Positions 32,236 through 33,237 of a stretch of 33,237 nt of DNA are shown here, one piece after another. The stretch comes from SHZI01 sp964407855. Its GTDB lineage: Bacteria > Pseudomonadota > Gammaproteobacteria > Steroidobacterales > GCA-2729495. The stretch covers positions 1 through 33,237 of the forward strand of contig CAYOXI010000026.1 of the NCBI GenBank assembly GCA_964407855.1, written 5' to 3'. Made by a program: the position numbers and the translations under genes. How positions within the stretch are numbered: the first letter of the stretch is position 1; every line of letters begins with the position of its first letter. Below the pieces are notes generated by a model. The model was not told where the DNA came from, searched no databases, and saw only the letters and a program-made list of their open reading frames with translations.

Positions 32236-32949
32236 GTGACTCGTCAGGTTCTGGTCACCGGGGCCAGCCGCGGACTCGGCCTTGAACACTGCCGGCAGTT
32301 CGCCGCCCGGGGATTCCGGGTGATTGCAGCCGCGCGTCAGCCCGGGGAATCTGCGCCGTTGGCTGATCTGCAGCGAACCCATCCGGATCACGTCAGGCTG
32401 GTGCAGCTGGATGTCCGGGACGACGCGGCGGTCCTCGCCCTCGCAGTGGCGCTTCAGGATCAGCCCCTCGACCTTCTGATCAACAATGCCGGCAGTTTTG
32501 GCCCGGAGGGTGCGCCCGCAGGACTCCGCTACCAGAGCCTGACGGGAATGGACTACGACATCTGGCGGGACATCCTCGAAATCAACCTGCTCGCACCGTT
32601 TCGCCTGACGACAGCCCTGGCGGCGAGCCTGCGCCGGGCTTCCTCGCCCCTGATAGTGATGATGTCCAGCGATCTGGGCTCCATCAGCAACAACCGGCAG
32701 GGCCAGTCCCATGCCTATCGCACGAGCAAGGCGGCGCTGAACATGCTCACCCGGGGAATCGCGGTGGACTGGCGGGACGTGATCGTGATTTCCATGGCCC
32801 CAGGCTGGTGCCAGACCAGCCTCGGAGGAGCGGATGCGCCGCTGGATCCGGCTGACAGCGTCCGCGACCAGCAGGCCAGCTTCGACCGCCTGACACTGGC
32901 CGACAGTGGCGCATTTCTCGACCGCTTTGGCCGCCCGATCCCCTGGTGA
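32236..32949 (+). CDS. Short-chain dehydrogenase/reductase
   Basis: The 237-residue protein starts at GTG 32236, followed directly by the Rossmann motif VLVTGASRGLGLEHC. LDVRD lies in the cofactor-specificity region; LLINNAGS is the N-N-A-G motif. The catalytic Ser lies near residue 149, with Tyr161 and Lys165 in AYRTSKAALN. It uses NAD(P)H to interconvert a carbonyl and an alcohol. The substrate is unknown. It is divergent from the IclR gene, which suggests it is a target, and ends 7 nt from the convergent aldehyde dehydrogenase. No clear Shine-Dalgarno precedes the GTG. Confidence 0.9.
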   Translation: MTRQVLVTGASRGLGLEHCRQFAARGFRVIAAARQPGESAPLADLQRTHPDHVRLVQLDVRDDAAVLALAVALQDQPLDLLINNAGSFGPEGAPAGLRYQSLTGMDYDIWRDILEINLLAPFRLTTALAASLRRASSPLIVMMSSDLGSISNNRQGQSHAYRTSKAALNMLTRGIAVDWRDVIVISMAPGWCQTSLGGADAPLDPADSVRDQQASFDRLTLADSGAFLDRFGRPIPW

Positions 32950-32956
32950 GCCGCTA

Positions 32957-33237
32957 CTAGTAGACGATGGTGGTCGCCTTGGTCTTCAGGTAGGGATCGA
33001 GGCCCTCGCGCCCGAACTCACGACCCCAGCCGGACTGCTTGTTGCCGCCGAAGGGTATGGCCGGATCCACGGCCGCATGGCAATTGATGCTGACCTGGCC
33101 GGCGTCGATCAGCGCCGCCATACGGTGGGCGACCGAGACGTCGCGGGTCCAGACGCTGCCGGACAAGCCGTAGATGCTGCGGTTGGCCTCATCAGCCACC
33201 GCCTGGAGATCTGAGTCACTGAAAGCCTGGGCACACA
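32957..33237 (-). CDS. Aldehyde dehydrogenase, C-terminal part (partial)
   Basis: The minus-strand frame is open from the window edge to its stop at 32957 and encodes about 93 C-terminal residues. ADEANRSIYGLSGSVWTRD, INCHAAVDPAIPFGGNKQSG and GREFGREGLDPYLKTK are the classic C-terminal blocks of NAD(P)-dependent aldehyde dehydrogenases, including the substrate-funnel and oligomerisation strand. The catalytic Cys and Glu lie outside the window. It may oxidise the product of the adjacent SDR. Confidence 0.93.
   Translation of the reverse strand, partial: CAQAFSDSDLQAVADEANRSIYGLSGSVWTRDVSVAHRMAALIDAGQVSINCHAAVDPAIPFGGNKQSGWGREFGREGLDPYLKTKATTIVY

Noticed and set aside
32119..32712. N-terminal extension of the IclR gene
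   Set aside because: It would be antisense to the SDR and lacks any domain. ATG 32118 starts just before the helix-turn-helix.

Overview
The window is high-GC bacterial DNA, about 33.2 kb, and almost entirely coding. Gene content points to a gammaproteobacterium, probably in or near the Xanthomonadales/Steroidobacterales/Nevskiales group. The evidence is the pheT-ihfA-MerR-tRNA-Pro block, a his operon with gammaproteobacterial gene order and a bifunctional HisB, a fused aspartate kinase/diaminopimelate decarboxylase, and a TrpR-family regulator heading the his genes. A 100-N gap flanked by two identical 55-bp ends shows that this is a draft assembly, perhaps a metagenome bin. The lineage is inferred from gene content only.

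Region 1 (1-3761): the end of pheT, ihfA, a small MerR-type regulator and tRNA-Pro(GGG). A divergent class III nucleotidyl-cyclase-like gene follows on the minus strand, then a D-2-hydroxyacid (probably D-2-hydroxyglutarate) dehydrogenase on the plus strand.

Region 2 (3848-21494) is an amino-acid biosynthesis supercluster. ilvD and the lysine-pathway fusion lysAC lie on the plus strand. Convergent to them, on the minus strand, are two head-to-tail operons: leuA-ilvE-leuC-leuD-leuB, then hisR-hisG-D-C-B-H-A-F-E. The leu operon has a classical attenuator: a 23-codon leader peptide with five Leu codons, a possible pause hairpin, a bulged antiterminator, and a GC-rich hairpin followed by eight Ts. 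The his operon opens with hisR, whose upstream DNA carries a perfect 10-bp inverted repeat (6-bp spacer) that is a good operator candidate. hisF has no ATG, GTG or TTG where it should begin and appears to start at ATT behind a strong Shine-Dalgarno. hisE stands alone; the HisI domain is missing from this locus.

Region 3 (21495-33237) is an accessory catabolic region. It holds a [2Fe-2S] ferredoxin coupled to an FAH-fold protein that has lost its usual metal ligands. A minus-strand set follows: type III CoA-transferase, two-module VOC protein, TauE/SafE permease. Divergent from it is an HMG-CoA-lyase-like gene with its own promoter, then hydantoinase/oxoprolinase subunits A and B. The region ends with an MhpR-like IclR regulator, an SDR and the end of an aldehyde dehydrogenase. 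The set suggests activation of an organic acid as a CoA thioester, C-C cleavage by the lyase, and an ATP-dependent HyuAB step, but the substrate cannot be read from the sequence.
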